A stretch of DNA of 64,000 nucleotides from NCBI GenBank assembly GCA_943787745.1, contig CALSNJ010000001.1:248001-312000 (forward strand). Direction: 5' to 3'. Both the position numbers and the translations under genes were made by a program. Below the pieces are notes generated by a model, which saw only the letters and a list, made by a program, of their open reading frames with translations, was not told the DNA's origin and searched no databases. This document shows positions 1-8,521 of the stretch, piece after piece (within the stretch, counting starts at the first letter, position 1; every line of letters begins with the position of its first letter). The stretch is from an uncultured Alphaproteobacteria bacterium (GTDB taxonomy: Bacteria; Pseudomonadota; Alphaproteobacteria; UBA6615).

Positions 1-1
1 T

Positions 2-397
2 GAGAAATTGAAGCTCTTTGTGATCAGTTTCGAACGCGAGCGGATGACCCTCAAGGTGCCGATCACCAAAGTGAAGGAATCCGGGCTCCGGAAATTGGCG
101 AGCCGAAAGGTGATCGACAATGCGCTGAAGGCACTCAAGGGGCGTGTGCGTGTGAAGCGGACAATGTGGAGCCGACGCGCGCAGGAGTATGAGGCCAAGA
201 TCAACTCCGGCGATCCGGTCCAGATTGCCGAGGTTGTTCGCGACCTTCATCGAAATGAAGATCAGCCAGACCAGTCCTACTCTGAGCGCCAGATGTACCA
301 GGCAGCACTTGACCGGTTCTCGCGTGAACTGGCCGCGGTCGAAAGCACCTCGCCCGAAGAGGCTGTCGAGAAACTGGAGAACATCCTTTCATCATAG
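2..397 (+). CDS. carD: CarD/CdnL-family transcriptional regulator, 5' partial
   Basis: The reading frame is open to the window's left edge, so the N-terminal Tudor-like RNA-polymerase-binding domain is mostly outside. What remains begins in the last strand of that domain (LFVISFERERMTLKVP) and continues into the basic helical C-terminal DNA-contacting domain (RKLASRKVIDNALKALKGR, then WSRRAQEYEAKI). In the family this protein binds the RNA polymerase beta subunit and stabilises open promoter complexes, especially at rRNA promoters. A strong intrinsic terminator follows directly, so this is the end of its transcript. Family assignment is secure; the start is unseen. Confidence 0.9.
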   Translation, partial: EKLKLFVISFERERMTLKVPITKVKESGLRKLASRKVIDNALKALKGRVRVKRTMWSRRAQEYEAKINSGDPVQIAEVVRDLHRNEDQPDQSYSERQMYQAALDRFSRELAAVESTSPEEAVEKLENILSS

Positions 398-418
398 TCC
401 GCTCGAGCGGGACGAACG

Positions 419-450
419 AAAAGGCCAGTCCCCAGCGGAACTGGCCTTTT
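419..450 (+). terminator. Rho-independent terminator after carD
   Basis: An 11-bp perfect stem (AAAAGGCCAGT at 419-429, ACTGGCCTTTT at 440-450) closes a 10-nt loop and runs into a T-rich tail (TTTTTCTTT). It sits 22 bases after the carD stop codon. The A-tract on the 5' side could also let it work weakly on the other strand. Confidence 0.85.
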
Positions 451-527
451 TCTTTGCCGTGGTCCTGACTTCGCAGCTTGCTCCGACGCGAAACGCTAAT
501 TCATCCTGCGCGGACAAGGAGCTTTGA

Positions 528-1352
528 TTGTCTCAGATGATTGCTAATGGCGAGAAACTCGCTCTGCTGCGCGGCGCGCAGCGGGTTTGGGCGATTTCAT
601 CTGTTCACGGAGAAGCGGAAAGATTGCGCGCTTTGCACGAGGCAATCTCCAGACAGTTTCAGCCCGGTGACCGTCTCGTCTATCTGGGAAACATCCTCGG
701 CCATGGCCCCGATGTGACCGATGCCGTGGATGAAGTGCTGGCATTTCGTCGCGCGGTTATTTCGGCACATGGCATGTTTGCCGCTGACGTTGTTGTCTTG
801 CGCGGTGCGCAGGAAGAGATGTGGCAAAAATTGCTGCAACTTCAGCTGGCTCTCAATTCCGGTGAGGTTTTCGACTGGATGATGGAACAGGGTGTGGGGG
901 CCACGCTCAAAAGTTATGGGGGGGATGTTTCCGCCGGCCGTGTTGCGGCGCGTGCTGGTGCGGCTATGTGTGCACGGTGGACGGCGAGCCTTCGGGATCA
1001 AATTCACGGCCGTTCCGGACACACGCAACTCATGTCGGCGTTGCGGCGTGCGGCGGTGAACCTGTCCCCAGACGGGCAGCCACAGTTGCTCTTTGTCAAT
1101 GCCGGGATTGATCCCCAGCGCCCGTTGGAAGCGCAAAAAGACAGTTTCTGGTGGCCTCCGGATCAACTGGAAACAATGGAAGGCCCTTACGGTGAGTATG
1201 CACGGATCGTCGCCGGGTATGACCGGCAGATGCGCGGCGTTACCGAAACCCCGTTCACAGTATCGGTGGATGCCGGTGCGGGTCGCGGGGGCGCGCTTCT
1301 GGCGACATGTGTTGAGAGTACAGGCGCGTTGGTAAAAACCCTCGAAGCCTGA
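528..1352 (+). CDS. Metallophosphoesterase-fold protein with degenerate metal site
   Basis: The 274-residue product follows the layout of PPP-type Ser/Thr phosphatases: SSVHG (24-28) in place of GDxHG, YLGNILGHGPD (52-62) in place of GDxxDRGPD, RGAQEE (92-97) in place of GNHE, then FVNAGI (189-194, cf. hAGI) and a C-terminal VSVDAGAGRGG (246-255, cf. IDTGAVYGG). The usual ligands are changed: Asp25 to Ser, Asp55 to Asn, Asn/His94-95 to Ala/Gln, and the late GH motif is AGYDRQ. It may be a non-catalytic or altered phosphatase. The TTG start at 528 is chosen because AAGGAG lies 6 bases upstream; an ATG at 537 is the alternative. No partner gene is evident. Confidence 0.7.
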   Translation: MSQMIANGEKLALLRGAQRVWAISSVHGEAERLRALHEAISRQFQPGDRLVYLGNILGHGPDVTDAVDEVLAFRRAVISAHGMFAADVVVLRGAQEEMWQKLLQLQLALNSGEVFDWMMEQGVGATLKSYGGDVSAGRVAARAGAAMCARWTASLRDQIHGRSGHTQLMSALRRAAVNLSPDGQPQLLFVNAGIDPQRPLEAQKDSFWWPPDQLETMEGPYGEYARIVAGYDRQMRGVTETPFTVSVDAGAGRGGALLATCVESTGALVKTLEA

Positions 1353-1360
1353 CGTCTCTC

Positions 1361-2848
1361 TTATTCGACGATCACTTTGACAGTCTGGCCCGGGAATGGC
1401 TGGCTACCCGGCTGCAGACCGTTGAGAATGCGAAACCACTCTTCTTTTGGGCCGGGCATTGGCATGTTGCGGGACAAGCTGCTGACAGTGTCCCGACGCC
1501 CGACCACTTTCGTGGCAACCCGCCACGGCTTGTACCGATTGCGATCCGCCCGGTTCAGTTTCCGGAAGCTGAACGTGGTCCGGCGGAAGTCTTCGGTCAG
1601 CGCAGCTGTTTGTGCGGCAGGTGAGAGAAACACAAAACGATAGACCTTGTTCGCGCTGTGCCGGATCGCCACGAGTTGGGCGTTGAACGTGCCGCTGCGA
1701 TTTCGGATGACCGCTCCCCCGGTGGCCCCCTCCATGCCATTCACATCGATCCGCTGAACGTTGCTGAGGCTGGTGTTCTTGGCCCAGACATTTGTGAGAT
1801 AGGCCGACATGCTTCTCCCGGCAGGTGCCTGGGCGCCGCTGAAAATAATATTGGCATCATTTGGTCCCTTGGCGACGACCTGCTGCGTTCCGTTGAACAG
1901 TCTGAAATCCCTTGGAACCTCAAACAGAAAGTCGAGAGGCTGGTGAACAAAAACCTGCCCGCGGATCAATCCTTCTTCAGGTGAATCCCCAAAAACGATG
2001 CCGTTGATAGCGTTTAGATAATCACGGTTTCCAATTTGGGGATTCGGGACTTTCTGGATGTTGGCGGCGCGTGTCGCGGCGACGACGCGGTCCTGGGTGC
2101 GCGGATGGGTCGACATGATGTTGTATCGCGACGCGGGGTCCGGGAGGCCACTGACCTTTGCCTCGAGTGCACTATAGGCCTGCAGCGAAGCCAGAAAGGA
2201 CGCCATGGCATCAGTCGAATACCCCGCGCGCGCGAGATAACGCACGCCCAGCGTATCGGCTTCGAACTCGTGTTCACGCGAGAAAGACTGCAGATAGACA
2301 GATGAGCCTTGCCCCACGGCTTGCCCGATTTCTGATGTCCCGAGGAAGACCGAGCCCAGAATGCCAGCGCCCACAGACAATCCCTGTGCCAAGACCGAAG
2401 TGCTGTAGCGCTGCGCAGAATGACGCCCGGTCACATGACCGATTTCATGGCCAAGAACGCCGGCGAGTTCGGCTTCTGTGTTGGCCAGACCAAGCAATCC
2501 ACGCGAAATATAGACAAAGCCGCCAGGCAGCGCGAAGGCGTTTACGATGTCATCGTTGAGGACCGTAAAGGTGAACTGAAGGTCCGGCAGCTCGGAGACT
2601 CTCGCCAGGCTTTGTCCCACACGATTGACGTAGGCGGTGACCTTCGGGTCGTCGTAAACCCCACCAAATTGCTCGATGATTTTTGGGTGTTGTTCCCGCC
2701 CGACCTCGACCTCTTTCTCGGGAGACATGAAGGCTGTGAAGTCACGTTCACCCGTCGCCGGATTGACCGAGCAGGCCGTGAGAAGAAGTGCAAATGCACT
2801 GAGCACCGCTGGAAGGCGCCGGTACCTGGAGCTTGGAAGATGGGTCAT
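1361..2848 (-). CDS. M48-family metalloprotease lipoprotein
   Basis: A 495-residue zinc protease anchored in the outer membrane or periplasm. It has a lipoprotein signal with lipobox LLTAC (Cys26), the zinc motif HEIGH (His134, Glu135, His138) and the downstream third-ligand motif EFEAD (Glu194). The last 70 or so residues (WRVATKVVGRRDTVSSLS ... FPGQTVKVIVE) resemble a LysM-like module, which could hold it near peptidoglycan. The family includes BepA/YfgC, which handles misfolded outer membrane proteins. Its ATG overlaps the stop of the upstream nuclease gene (ATGA), so the two are translationally coupled. Confidence 0.9.
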   Translation of the reverse strand: MTHLPSSRYRRLPAVLSAFALLLTACSVNPATGERDFTAFMSPEKEVEVGREQHPKIIEQFGGVYDDPKVTAYVNRVGQSLARVSELPDLQFTFTVLNDDIVNAFALPGGFVYISRGLLGLANTEAELAGVLGHEIGHVTGRHSAQRYSTSVLAQGLSVGAGILGSVFLGTSEIGQAVGQGSSVYLQSFSREHEFEADTLGVRYLARAGYSTDAMASFLASLQAYSALEAKVSGLPDPASRYNIMSTHPRTQDRVVAATRAANIQKVPNPQIGNRDYLNAINGIVFGDSPEEGLIRGQVFVHQPLDFLFEVPRDFRLFNGTQQVVAKGPNDANIIFSGAQAPAGRSMSAYLTNVWAKNTSLSNVQRIDVNGMEGATGGAVIRNRSGTFNAQLVAIRHSANKVYRFVFLSPAAQTAALTEDFRRTTFSFRKLNRADRNRYKPWRVATKVVGRRDTVSSLSRNMPMPGPKEEWFRILNGLQPGSQPFPGQTVKVIVE

Positions 2849-3648
2849 GGCGATAAAACCTCGATTTGCTCGGGATGTGTAACATCAATCATGGGGCCGT
2901 TGCGTGACTTGAGCCAACCGCGCACGCGTATGCGTCGGCCTTTATAGTCTTGCGGTGTGATGCCGTCAGTTTGGAATCGCTTGAGGTGCTTGCCGGCGAT
3001 GGAAACTGTGAAATCTGTTTTCCAGTCGGGGCCGAAATTCAGAAATACTCGCCCCCTGACCTGCGCGACGTTGCGTACGCGACCTTCTACCAAGGCAAAC
3101 CGATCAATCTGGGATTCCGCAGCCCGGGTGTCGAGAACCAGATAGTAAGGAACGCGCCAGATGCCGTTTTTCTGCACACGCGAAGAATTTTCATGGAGAA
3201 GCATTTTGTCCACAAGGGCTCTGTTGTCGGGAAAGCTATAGACCCGTGCGAGACCCTCTTTCAGCATCTCCCTTTGGATCCACGTTCCGTCTTCGGTGAA
3301 AAGATGGGCGAGCAGGCGGTTGTGGCGATCGACGTGCTGACCGCCGAAAGCAAGGGTGACCGAACGGCCGAGCACCAGACTTTCAAGGGTTTGCTTTGCT
3401 TCATCGGCAAGTGGCCATTTTTCGAACCCGGCGCGTCCCAGAGGTAGTTTTGGGGCCTGAATACCCACAAGGCGGACCTGTCGACCGGTCTCAAGGACAA
3501 CGGTGTCCCCGTCGACAACCGCGGTCACCTTTGCGGTCTGACCGGGTTCCAGCTGATCGCGCAATGCATCGGGCAGGCCTGCTTGGACCGACCCAAGGCC
3601 ACCGAGGACGATCAGCAGAATCAGGGTTGTACGAAGGAGCATCATCAT
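2845..3648 (-). CDS. Secreted thermonuclease-like (SNase domain) protein
   Basis: The staphylococcal-nuclease fold is clear: VVDGDTV (Asp46, Asp48) with RLVGIQAP (Arg59) and DRHNRLLAHLF (Asp107 to Arg111) supply the calcium and phosphate contacts known for the family. It starts with a hydrophobic signal peptide (LLRTTLILLIVLGGLGSVQA). The start is placed at the first of three consecutive ATG codons (3648), because the longer frame begins at a TTG (3687) that would put charged residues ahead of the signal. A C-terminal OB-like extension (GRVRNVAQVRGRVFLNFG) follows the nuclease domain, suggesting nucleic-acid binding. It is first in a two-gene unit with the M48 protease. Confidence 0.85.
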   Translation of the reverse strand: MMMLLRTTLILLIVLGGLGSVQAGLPDALRDQLEPGQTAKVTAVVDGDTVVLETGRQVRLVGIQAPKLPLGRAGFEKWPLADEAKQTLESLVLGRSVTLAFGGQHVDRHNRLLAHLFTEDGTWIQREMLKEGLARVYSFPDNRALVDKMLLHENSSRVQKNGIWRVPYYLVLDTRAAESQIDRFALVEGRVRNVAQVRGRVFLNFGPDWKTDFTVSIAGKHLKRFQTDGITPQDYKGRRIRVRGWLKSRNGPMIDVTHPEQIEVLSP

Positions 3649-3774
3649 ATTGGCCAGTATAACGGTTCTGTGTTCTGAAGGTTGCAATGAGAGATGGCAA
3701 CATCATGGCGACGTCGGTTGACAAGCCGGACACGTCGCGTCCACATGCGGCTTGGTTTGTAAGGAGTTCAGGCA

Positions 3775-4722
3775 TTGCGTACGGCTCTGTTTGCCGATAT
3801 CGAGCTGCGGGATCGTGGTCGGATTTCACTCGATAACGGACATGAAATGTATTGGGAGGAATCCGGCCGTTCTGATGGTGTGCCGATTGTGTTTCTGCAT
3901 GGCGGTCCCGGCGCCGGCACGATGCCTGTTCATCGTCGTTTTTTCGACCCGGACTACTTCCGGATCATTCTGTTCGATCAGCGTGGTGCTGGACGTTCAA
4001 CGCCGCAGGCCAGTATTTCGGCAAACACCACAGCAGATCTGGTGAGCGATCTTGAAATACTGCGGACTCATTTGTCTGTCGAGCGCTGGCATCTTTTTGG
4101 AGGATCCTGGGGCTCCACACTTGGTCTGACTTACGCACAGACGTTCCCCGAACGTTGCCTTGGATTGATCTTGCGTGGAATTTTCACCTGTTCGCCGCGC
4201 GAGGTTGACTGGTTTCTCTACGGGATGGGGCGGTTTTTCCCTGATGCCTGGCGAGATTTTGCGAACGCGATTCCTCCTGAAGAACGCGATGATTTGCTGG
4301 TCGCCTATTCCACGCGCCTCAACGATCCGGACCCGCAGGTTCATATGGTGGCGGCCCGGGCCTGGGCAACCTACGAAGCGCGTTGTTCGACCCTGAAGCC
4401 CAATCCGGATGCTGTACGCTCGATTTCGGCATCCGAAGGGACACTCGCGCTGGCTCGTATCGAGGCCCATTACCTTGCGAATGGCGCCTTTTTGAAACCT
4501 GAGCAACTGATCTCAGGGGCGGCGCGTTTGCGTGAAATCCCCGGAACCATTGTTCATGGCCGCTATGACATGGTTTGTCCCATTGAAACGGCGGATCGTT
4601 TGGCTCGGGCCTGGCCGGAGGCGGAATTTACGATTGTTCCCGAGGCGGGTCATTCAGCGTTGGAGCCCGGGACACGCGCAGCCCTTCTAGATGCTGTGGA
4701 GCGACTTAAGGGGCTCGAATAG
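3775..4722 (+). CDS. pip: Proline iminopeptidase (S33 alpha/beta hydrolase)
   Basis: This 315-residue cytoplasmic enzyme removes N-terminal proline from peptides. The oxyanion motif HGGPG (42-46), nucleophile elbow GGSWGS (Ser111), the acid in GRYDMVCP and the catalytic His in EAGHSALEPG are all in place, and the length is typical. The start is a TTG at 3775, supported by AAGGAG at 3761-3766 with 8-base spacing and by no closer ATG. It is monocistronic and divergent from the nuclease/protease pair. Confidence 0.92.
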   Translation: MRTALFADIELRDRGRISLDNGHEMYWEESGRSDGVPIVFLHGGPGAGTMPVHRRFFDPDYFRIILFDQRGAGRSTPQASISANTTADLVSDLEILRTHLSVERWHLFGGSWGSTLGLTYAQTFPERCLGLILRGIFTCSPREVDWFLYGMGRFFPDAWRDFANAIPPEERDDLLVAYSTRLNDPDPQVHMVAARAWATYEARCSTLKPNPDAVRSISASEGTLALARIEAHYLANGAFLKPEQLISGAARLREIPGTIVHGRYDMVCPIETADRLARAWPEAEFTIVPEAGHSALEPGTRAALLDAVERLKGLE

Positions 4723-4809
4723 TCCACCGAAGAATGGTTTTCGTTGTCACCTTGATCCCTTATGATGGATTGAAAGAGAATCGGCAGATGCCGAACAAAG
4801 GGGGAAAAG

Positions 4810-5316
4810 GTGCGTAATTGGACCAAAATTGCAGCATGTGCTGCGGTAATCGGAATGACGTTCACTGCACCCGCTCTGGCGGATGATCCGGACTTTTTCG
4901 TCATCGGCGGCGGCTGGTACGATTTCAACGATGACAAGGACGCATTCGACTTCCGTGCCGAGTATCGTTCCGGATACAAGATGCTCGGCTTCCTCAAGCC
5001 CTGGGCAGGTATTGAAGCCACATCAGATGAGGCCATTTATGGCGTCGTCGGCGTGCTCACCGATATCTATTTCGGGCGTCGCTGGGTTTTGACCCCCAGT
5101 TTCGGGGCCGGCGCCTATGGAGATGGCAATGGCAAAGATCTCGGGCACATGATTGAATTTCGATCGCAGCTTGAATTCGGTTATCGGTTCGATGATCGCT
5201 CCCGCATCTCTCTGGCGGTTGGCCATATCTCGAATGCCAGCCTGGGCGACAGCAATCCCGGTACCGAAATTGCAACGATCTACTATCACATTCCGATTCA
5301 GGGCACTGGTGACTGA
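4810..5316 (+). CDS. PagL-like lipid A 3-O-deacylase / acyloxyacyl hydrolase
   Basis: A 168-residue predicted outer membrane beta-barrel with a signal peptide ending TAPALA (residue 24). The catalytic pattern of PagL, His-x-Ser with Glu 12 residues after the Ser, is met exactly: GHISNAS gives His139 and Ser141, and NPGTE gives Glu153. PagL removes the 3-O-linked acyl chain of lipid A at the outer membrane. Alternating hydrophobic strands (LTPSFGAGAYG, EFRSQLEFGYRF) agree with the barrel. The GTG at 4810 follows a GGGGG-AAAAG stretch. A 9-base gap separates it from the next gene's GTG alternative, so co-transcription is likely. Confidence 0.8.
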   Translation: MRNWTKIAACAAVIGMTFTAPALADDPDFFVIGGGWYDFNDDKDAFDFRAEYRSGYKMLGFLKPWAGIEATSDEAIYGVVGVLTDIYFGRRWVLTPSFGAGAYGDGNGKDLGHMIEFRSQLEFGYRFDDRSRISLAVGHISNASLGDSNPGTEIATIYYHIPIQGTGD

Positions 5317-5334
5317 CCCCCGGGAGTGCTCTGT

Positions 5335-6111
5335 ATGAAAGGAGCACTCGTTACGGGTGCCGCACAACGGATTGGCCGCAGCATTGCGTTGAGGCTGGCC
5401 GCGGATGGCTGGCATGTGATTGTGCACCATCGCGATTCAAACGACGCGGCGGCCTCTGCAGTTCAGGAGATTGCGGATGCCGGTGGCGTTGCAACGGCGT
5501 TGCATGCCGATCTTTCTGATTCTGCGGCCTGTGTTGCGCTGATTGAAGACGCATCAGCTGCAACGAAAGGCCTGACCTGTCTGATTAACAACGCCTCGAT
5601 GTTTGTTGAAGACCGGATTGATAATGTTTCGGCATCCCTGTTTGATCAGGTCATGGCAGTGAATCTGCGCGCGCCGGCACTACTGTCTCGCCACTTTGCA
5701 GCGCAGCTGCCCGAGGAGGCGAACGGGGTGATCGTAAATATCCTCGATCAGAAACTTGCCAATACAAATCCTGATTTTCTGAGTTATTCGCTCTCCAAGT
5801 ATGGTCTTGCCGGAATGACCGATATGCTGGCGATGGCACTTGGGCCGAGGGTCCGGGTCTGTGGGGTTGCGCCGGGGCTGACCTTGCAGAGTGGTGATCA
5901 AACGCAATCACAGTTCGATGCGGTTCACGCACGTACGCCGCTCGCGCGGGGCTCTTCTCCCGAGGATGTGGCGGGGGCAGTCCAATATCTGGTTGGTGCA
6001 GAAGCAATCACAGGCGAAACGATCCTCGTTGATGGGGGACAGCATTTGGTGCGCAGCGAACGGGACGTTATGTTCCTCGACCATTCCGCGAATCAGGATG
6101 AACCCTCATGA
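5335..6111 (+). CDS. SDR oxidoreductase, pteridine-reductase/FolM-like
   Basis: A 258-residue classical short-chain dehydrogenase: NADP-binding GAAQRIG near the N-terminus, NNAS (85-88) and catalytic Tyr151-xxx-Lys155 (YSLSK). The segment VNILDQKLANTNPDFLSY is characteristic of the FolM/pteridine reductase branch. Overlap with folB (ATGA at 6108-6111) ties it to tetrahydrofolate or monapterin metabolism, where FolM reduces dihydromonapterin or dihydrofolate. The ATG at 5335 is chosen because GGGAG lies 8 bases upstream. The exact pterin substrate is inferred. Confidence 0.8.
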   Translation: MKGALVTGAAQRIGRSIALRLAADGWHVIVHHRDSNDAAASAVQEIADAGGVATALHADLSDSAACVALIEDASAATKGLTCLINNASMFVEDRIDNVSASLFDQVMAVNLRAPALLSRHFAAQLPEEANGVIVNILDQKLANTNPDFLSYSLSKYGLAGMTDMLAMALGPRVRVCGVAPGLTLQSGDQTQSQFDAVHARTPLARGSSPEDVAGAVQYLVGAEAITGETILVDGGQHLVRSERDVMFLDHSANQDEPS

Positions 6112-6536
6112 ATGCGCTTGTGGCAGATATGGCCATAACTGATCCGGTTGAACAGCGTTTGCTCGAACGTTCATCGGATGTGCGAAAGATTTTCTTTCGG
6201 AACCTAATGGTTGATATCCACATGGGGGTCCATGCGCATGAGCAGGGGCGCACCCAGCCTTTGCGCATCAATATCGCGCTTTATATGCGTGCAGACACGG
6301 CCCCGGAGACGGATGCCTTTGCAGAGGTCTTTGACTACGACCAGATTCGCACCGGCGTGCTGGCGCTGGCCGGTGCGCGCCATATCAATTTGCAGGAAAC
6401 TCTCGTCGAGCAGATCGCTGATTATGCGTTGGGGTTTGAGCAGGTGCTTGCCATTCGCGTGTCGACAGAGAAAACCGACGTGTACCCTGATTGTGACGGA
6501 GTGGGCTACGAACTGACGCGTATTCGCGCGGACTAG
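6108..6536 (+). CDS. folB: Dihydroneopterin aldolase family protein
   Basis: A 142-residue FolB-type protein. The domain runs from about residue 27 (RNLMVDIHMGVHAHEQGRTQ) to the end, with the C-terminal EKTDVYPDCDGVGYEL carrying the conserved lysine region. FolB converts dihydroneopterin to hydroxymethyl-dihydropterin in folate synthesis. A 26-residue N-terminal extension precedes the domain. Translationally coupled (ATGA) to the FolM-like reductase, forming a pterin pair. Confidence 0.85.
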   Translation: MNALVADMAITDPVEQRLLERSSDVRKIFFRNLMVDIHMGVHAHEQGRTQPLRINIALYMRADTAPETDAFAEVFDYDQIRTGVLALAGARHINLQETLVEQIADYALGFEQVLAIRVSTEKTDVYPDCDGVGYELTRIRAD

Positions 6537-6586
6537 TTGAGCCACCCGACATTGCGGATATACCGCTGACTGGAGAGGAACAAACC

Positions 6587-7477
6587 ATGAGTCTGGACTG
6601 GCCAACTGACCGTATCGACTACAGCCCGATCCATGGCCGCAAGCCATTGCCACTGCCTGAGGGGCGCAAGGTTATTGTCTGGCCGTGCATCAATGTTGAA
6701 AACTGGGTGATCGATGCTCCGATGCCGCGCACAGTCGTCAATCCGCCAGGCGGTGTCGATAAGTCTGTGCCGGACATCCCCAACTGGGCCTGGCACGAAT
6801 ATGGTCAGCGCGTTGGCTTCTGGCGACTCAAGCGAATTTTTGATGACTTTGGCGCAAAGGCGACACTGGTCCTCAATGGCACCGTATGTGATGTCTATCC
6901 ACAGATTGTCGACGCATCACTGAAGGCTGGTTGGGATTTGTGCGGTCATGGCTGGATTCAGCGGGCACTTCCTGCTGTTGAAGATCAGGAAGATATGATC
7001 CACCGGGTTTTTGCCAAGCTGAAGGAATACTCCGGCAAGCCACCCAAGGGCTGGCTGGGGCCGGCGTTGGCTGAAACCCATGACACGGTCGACTGGCTTG
7101 ATGACGCGGGTTTTGAATATGTCGCTGATTGGGTGATGGATGATCAGCCCATCGATCTGCGCACGAAGAACGGATCTATCGTGGGGCTGCCCTATACACA
7201 GGAACTCAATGATCTGGCCATGCAACTGATTCAGGGGCATCGCGCGCAGGAATATGGTGATCGGGCGATTCGGGAGTTCGATCAGTTGATTGAAGACGCC
7301 ACCGCGGAACCGGGCTCGACCCGCATCATGTGCTTTACGCTGCATCCCTACATTATGGGCGTCCCCCATCGCGCGCGCGAAATCCGCCGTATTCTCGAGC
7401 ATGTCTGCAACCGGGACGACACATTCGTGTGGACGGGTGAGGAAATCCTCGACTGGTATAAATCGGTGCGTTCGTAG
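6587..7477 (+). CDS. Polysaccharide deacetylase / PuuE allantoinase-family protein
   Basis: A 296-residue NodB-fold protein without a signal peptide, so probably cytoplasmic. It matches the PuuE-like branch: WPCINVENW, WHEYGQRVGFWRL, FGAKATLVLNG, DLCGHGW (metal His), GPALAETHDTVDWL and FTLHPYIMGVPHR near the C-terminus. Members hydrolyse C-N bonds in allantoin-like or N-acyl substrates. No purine genes lie nearby, so the substrate is open. GGAGAGGAAC precedes the ATG. A two-way hairpin follows the stop codon. Confidence 0.82.
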   Translation: MSLDWPTDRIDYSPIHGRKPLPLPEGRKVIVWPCINVENWVIDAPMPRTVVNPPGGVDKSVPDIPNWAWHEYGQRVGFWRLKRIFDDFGAKATLVLNGTVCDVYPQIVDASLKAGWDLCGHGWIQRALPAVEDQEDMIHRVFAKLKEYSGKPPKGWLGPALAETHDTVDWLDDAGFEYVADWVMDDQPIDLRTKNGSIVGLPYTQELNDLAMQLIQGHRAQEYGDRAIREFDQLIEDATAEPGSTRIMCFTLHPYIMGVPHRAREIRRILEHVCNRDDTFVWTGEEILDWYKSVRS

Positions 7478-7491
7478 TTTGAGGCGAAATC

Positions 7492-7532
7492 GGGCCGGAT
7501 CAGTCTATCGGGGAACAGTTCTGATCCGGCCC
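7492..7532. terminator. Stem-loop after the deacetylase gene
   Basis: A 12-bp perfect inverted repeat (GGGCCGGATCAG at 7492-7503, CTGATCCGGCCC at 7521-7532) with a 17-nt loop, followed by only three T residues. It probably ends the deacetylase transcript, though the short T tail makes it a weak intrinsic terminator. Confidence 0.6.
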
Positions 7533-7666
7533 TTTCGCGTGTTGGCCTTGGGGAGAGAACGAATCTCGAGTTAAGGCCGACTACGGTCACCCCGGCGGAC
7601 ATACTGTTCCGGAGTTGTTGTTGTTACGGACATAAACCGGGCGCGGATCACCGACCTGACAGAAAT

Positions 7667-7696
7667 TGATCTTTTCAGCTCTGTTCCGCGTAAAAA
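7667..7696 (+). promoter_or_regulatory. Candidate RpoE (ECF11) promoter for the SDR gene
   Basis: TGATCT (7667-7672), an 18-base spacer and TAAAAA (7691-7696). Spacing and -35 element match those before rpoE and before the FAD oxidoreductase operon in this window, and the TGATC-type -35 known for RpoE of Rhodobacter. Predicted transcription would start about 27 bases before the SDR ATG. This is pattern inference from three sites. Confidence 0.6.
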
Positions 7697-7729
7697 CCCC
7701 TGAAACCGCAGTTTTACCGGGATAACGCG

Positions 7730-8509
7730 ATGACCGTTGTGGCACCAAAACAGAAACTTGCCTGGATCACAGGCGCGAGCCAGGGCATTGGATCTGCGGT
7801 TGCCCTGCGTCTGGCCGCGGAGGGCTGGACCGTTGCGGTCAGCGCGCGGCAGGCTGACAAACTGTCGGAGTTGTCCCGCGCAAGTGAGGCTCTGACAGGA
7901 AGCATTGTTCCCTTCGAACTGGATGTTACCGATGCTGAGGCCTGTACGCAGGCTTTTGAAGCCATTGAAGAACAGCAAGGTGCCATTGACCTCGTGATCC
8001 TGAATGCGGGGACCCACGAACCGATTGATGGCAAGAGATTTTCAGTTGCGCCCGTGCGGAAGCTTGTCGAGATCAACCTGATGGGGACGGTGAACTGTCT
8101 TGCTCCGGTCATTGAGCGGTTTGTCGAGCGACAGGCTGGCCGGATTGGGGTCGTGGCGTCGCTAGCCGGGTATCGTGGATTGCCAACCTCAAGCGGATAC
8201 GGAGCATCCAAGGCCGGGCTTATCAATATGTGTGAAGCCCTGCGACCCGAACTCATGGAACAGAATGTTGTGCTGTCCTGTATTACACCGGGGTTTGTCA
8301 GAACGCCGCTGACGGATAGAAACCCGTTTCCGATGCCCTTCCTGATCGATGTTGATACCGCCGCGACCCGGATTGTGAAGGGGTTGGAGAGCAACCGGTT
8401 CGAGATCACCTTCCCGCGTCGGTTCGCCTATATCATGAAGTTCATGCGGATTTTGCCGTACTGGGCTTACTTTGCAATTACCCGACGCACTGTACCGCAT
8501 GACCAATAG
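7730..8509 (+). CDS. SDR-family oxidoreductase, probable RpoE-ChrR target
   Basis: A 259-residue classical SDR: TGASQGIG nucleotide-binding loop (14-21), LNAG, catalytic YGASK, and a substrate loop ending TPGFVRTPL. The C-terminal stretch (FAYIMKFMRILPYWAYFAITRR) is hydrophobic and basic, suggesting membrane association and a lipid substrate. It converges on the cyclopropane-synthase operon, and its promoter candidate matches those of rpoE and that operon. SDRs of this kind commonly accompany the cfa / DUF1365 / FAD-oxidoreductase set. The substrate is unknown. Confidence 0.85.
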   Translation: MTVVAPKQKLAWITGASQGIGSAVALRLAAEGWTVAVSARQADKLSELSRASEALTGSIVPFELDVTDAEACTQAFEAIEEQQGAIDLVILNAGTHEPIDGKRFSVAPVRKLVEINLMGTVNCLAPVIERFVERQAGRIGVVASLAGYRGLPTSSGYGASKAGLINMCEALRPELMEQNVVLSCITPGFVRTPLTDRNPFPMPFLIDVDTAATRIVKGLESNRFEITFPRRFAYIMKFMRILPYWAYFAITRRTVPHDQ

Positions 8510-8521
8510 AGGTATGCGCGA

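Noticed and set aside
3649-3687. TTG at 3687 as the start of the thermonuclease gene
   Set aside because: It would put QPSEHRTVILAN ahead of a good signal peptide; three ATG codons lie at the signal start.
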